From contig JAQUCQ010000194.1 in the NCBI GenBank assembly GCA_028686145.1, positions 1 through 6,542 on the forward strand: 6,542 bases of DNA, in the 5' to 3' direction. The notes beneath the pieces were generated by a model, which saw only the letters and a program-made list of their open reading frames with translations, was not told where the DNA came from and ran no database searches. Positions 5,381-6,542 of the stretch are shown piece by piece; the stretch's first letter is position 1; each line of letters starts with the position of its first letter. The translations under genes and the position numbers were made by a program. This DNA is from Desulfuromonadaceae bacterium (GTDB taxonomy: Bacteria > Desulfobacterota > Desulfuromonadia > Geobacterales > Pseudopelobacteraceae).

Positions 5381-5761
5381 ATGAAAAAGACTGTTTGTAT
5401 TGTCCTTACGGCCGTCGCAATGATTCTTATGAGTTCCCTCCCTGGGGTTGCATATCGTGGAGGGCATCGAGGTCATGTCGGCATAGGCGTCTCGATCGGT
5501 CCGGTATGGGGTCCGGGGTGGTGGGATCCATACTATCCATCGTACCCGTATTACCCATATTATCCGTATTACACAGCACCGCCCGTTGTTGTCCCGCAAC
5601 AGCAGCCTGAGATTTATGTTGAACCGGCGCCGCAACAGCAGGAACCTGTCTATTGGTATTACTGTCGAGATCCTGAAGGTTATTATCCGTACATCAAACG
5701 CTGTCCGAAAGGGTGGATGCGTGTGGTTCCATCTTCCCCCCCAGAGGACCGGAAGGAGTGA
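5381..5761 (+). CDS. Secreted Tyr/Pro-rich protein with YWYYC...CPKGW motif
   Basis: A 126-residue exported protein of unknown function. Residues 1 to about 24 are a signal peptide (KK, hydrophobic VCIVLTAVAMILMSSL, probable cut after GVA). A Gly/Arg/His-rich stretch follows (RGGHRGHVGIG), then GPVWGPGWWDPYY, then three PYY units at residues 56-64 encoded by a 9-bp tandem repeat. A Gln/Pro linker leads to the C-terminal motif YWYYCRDPEGYYPYIKRCP-KGW at about 91-112, with C95 and C108 likely forming a disulfide. That motif recurs in small envelope proteins of many proteobacteria, with no established role that I know. The start is supported by AAGGGGG (5368-5374) upstream. The next gene begins 5 bases after its stop, so the two are surely co-transcribed. 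Confidence 0.85.
   Translation: MKKTVCIVLTAVAMILMSSLPGVAYRGGHRGHVGIGVSIGPVWGPGWWDPYYPSYPYYPYYPYYTAPPVVVPQQQPEIYVEPAPQQQEPVYWYYCRDPEGYYPYIKRCPKGWMRVVPSSPPEDRKE
5546..5572 (+). repeat. Three 9-bp tandem units encoding Pro-Tyr-Tyr
   Basis: The units CCGTATTAC, CCATATTAT and CCGTATTAC encode PYY three times inside the Tyr/Pro-rich protein. The two outer copies are identical. Such units can change in number by replication slippage without shifting the frame. Confidence 0.75.
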
Positions 5762-5766
5762 CGATC

Positions 5767-6318
5767 ATGTTGATACGCATGCGGAGGTTATTGTCATTGG
5801 TGGCGTTACCGGCAATGCTGTCATTAGTTGGATGTGTGACTCTCCCGACAGGGCCGAGTGTAACGGTGCTGCCGGCCCCGGGGAAGTCTTTTGAGCAATT
5901 CCAGACCGAGGACATGATTTGCCGGCAGTGGGCTGGCCAGCAGATCGGGATGACGCGGGAAGATGCGGTTAACCAGAATGTAGCATCAGGGGCAGTCGTA
6001 GGAACGGTAGTTGGTGCAGGTATCGGTGCGGCTCTTGGCGCAGCTTCCGGACATCCGGGGGCGGGGGCTGCCATTGGCGCTGGCAGCGGGCTTCTTGTTG
6101 GAAGTGCTGCTGGTTCTGATTCCGGCCAGGTCTACGGATATGAGGCACAACGCCGGTACGACATTGCGTATGAACAGTGCATGTATGCAAAAGGAAACCA
6201 GATACCGGGTGTGGTGACTCATCGTGTGTGGAGAACCGCTCCACAACAGCCTCCTCCTCCTCCGGATATGTACTCTGTACCGCCGGACTATGTACCTTCC
6301 TATCCGCCGCCAAGGTAA
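5767..6318 (+). CDS. Glycine-zipper lipoprotein
   Basis: A 183-residue putative lipoprotein. The N-terminus MLIRMRRLL is followed by a hydrophobic core ending in the lipobox L20-V-G-C23, so Cys23 should be lipidated. Residue 24 is Val, not Asp, which fits outer-membrane sorting. Residues about 75-120 form a glycine zipper (GAVVGTVVGAGIGAALGAAS and a second run GAGAAIGAGSGLLVG), typical of membrane-associating Gly-zipper proteins. Next come YGYEAQRRYDIAYEQCMYAKGN, with C138 possibly bonded to C52, and a Pro/Tyr-rich tail. The start is ATG 5767 because AAGGAG at 5753-5758 lies 8 bases upstream and it directly precedes a good signal sequence. A longer frame from 5713 would put 18 unrelated residues in front and overlap the previous gene. 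Its tail composition resembles that of its operon partner, so both probably act at the envelope; the function is unknown. Confidence 0.86.
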   Translation: MLIRMRRLLSLVALPAMLSLVGCVTLPTGPSVTVLPAPGKSFEQFQTEDMICRQWAGQQIGMTREDAVNQNVASGAVVGTVVGAGIGAALGAASGHPGAGAAIGAGSGLLVGSAAGSDSGQVYGYEAQRRYDIAYEQCMYAKGNQIPGVVTHRVWRTAPQQPPPPPDMYSVPPDYVPSYPPPR

Positions 6319-6325
6319 GTGCCTG

Positions 6326-6367
6326 ACTCCAGTGTTCTATCCTTTGCAAAGGATAGAACACTGGAGT
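6326..6367. terminator. Perfect 42-bp palindrome between convergent genes, probable bidirectional terminator
   Basis: The two 21-base arms (6326-6346 and 6347-6367) are exact reverse complements, centred on TTTGCAAA. TGCCT (6320-6324) and AGGCA (6372-6376) extend the stem after a small asymmetric loop. It fills nearly all of the gap between the lipoprotein stop (6318) and the stop of the minus-strand gene (6377). The position suits a shared terminator, but no T-tract follows on either strand and the stem is unusually long and perfect. Confidence 0.55.
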
Positions 6368-6376
6368 GTGAAGGCA

Positions 6377-6542
6377 TCAAGCCTTGAATCGCTCCATTTC
6401 TTCCTGAAGTACATCGATCTGTCGGGCAAGTTTAACCAGAACTTCATCCATAACCAAAGTTGATTTGATGTGCACATCAGTTGATTCTTCAAAATCCTTA
6501 AGTGATTCACCAATTCTTTCGGCATTGGTCGTCTGGAGTATG
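6377..6542 (-). CDS. C-terminal end of a probable methyl-accepting chemotaxis protein (partial)
   Basis: The minus strand from the right edge to TGA (complement of 6377-6379) encodes 54 residues without a start; the gene continues beyond the window. The peptide is charged and heptad-like. It includes TTNAERIGESLKDFEES, then KSTLVMDEVLVKLARQ, and ends IDVLQEEMERFKA. This matches the usual end of chemoreceptors, where the cytoplasmic coiled coil closes with a short segment and a final RFK-type sequence. The identification rests on this tail only. Another coiled-coil signalling protein is possible. The stop directly abuts the extended palindrome. Confidence 0.62.
   Translation of the reverse strand, partial: ILQTTNAERIGESLKDFEESTDVHIKSTLVMDEVLVKLARQIDVLQEEMERFKA

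Noticed and set aside
5713..5766. Longer start for the glycine-zipper gene
   Set aside because: It would overlap the preceding gene by 49 bases and put 18 residues before the signal sequence. The ATG at 5767 has AAGGAG at ideal spacing.
5969..6361. Long open frames on the minus strand opposite the glycine-zipper gene
   Set aside because: They are antisense shadows of a GC-rich repetitive coding region, with no ribosome binding site and no recognisable protein features.

Overview
The window looks like one end of a draft contig from a Gram-negative bacterium, most likely a deltaproteobacterium of the Geobacter/Desulfuromonadales type. That placement rests on three things seen here: a 7TM-HD phosphohydrolase next to ybeY and a DgkA-PAP2 fusion, small secreted Tyr/Pro-rich and glycine-zipper envelope proteins, and a C-terminal fragment resembling a chemotaxis receptor. 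It is a family-level judgement without a database search. The first 18 bases are not biological: positions 2-18 match the 3' end of the Illumina adapter.

Layout. 19-102: possible C-terminal tail of an unidentified upstream gene. 159-1046: xerD, a complete tyrosine recombinase starting at TTG. 1086-1114: a near-consensus sigma-70 promoter. 1154-4663: a tightly packed operon of pgpH (c-di-AMP phosphodiesterase family), ybeY (rRNA maturation RNase) and a DgkA-like lipid kinase fused to a PAP2 phosphatase domain. pgpH and ybeY overlap by 101 nt. The conserved N-terminus of the kinase is encoded inside and just after the end of ybeY, in the -1 frame, with no ATG, GTG or TTG to start it. 4683-5063: an exported glutaredoxin/thioredoxin-fold protein on the minus strand. 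5064-5380: a divergent intergenic region with a repeated AT-rich 13-mer, a TATAAT box and a weak small-ORF candidate. 5381-6318: two genes for exported envelope proteins, one Tyr/Pro-rich and one glycine-zipper lipoprotein. 6326-6367: a perfect 42-bp palindrome. 6377-6542: the 3' end of a minus-strand gene, probably a methyl-accepting chemotaxis protein.

How the genes fit together. The pgpH-ybeY-dgkA block joins nucleotide second-messenger turnover, 16S rRNA maturation and lipid carrier or diacylglycerol phosphorylation, a grouping known from many bacteria. The downstream genes concern the periplasm and outer envelope.

The observation most worth following is the ybeY/dgkA junction. A GTTAAAC heptamer, in the correct phase for -1 slippage, lies exactly where the DgkA-like reading frame becomes recognisable. 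The catalytic glutamate expected in that N-terminal part lies upstream of the first available ATG. Either a rare start codon, a frameshift fusion or a sequence error must explain this.
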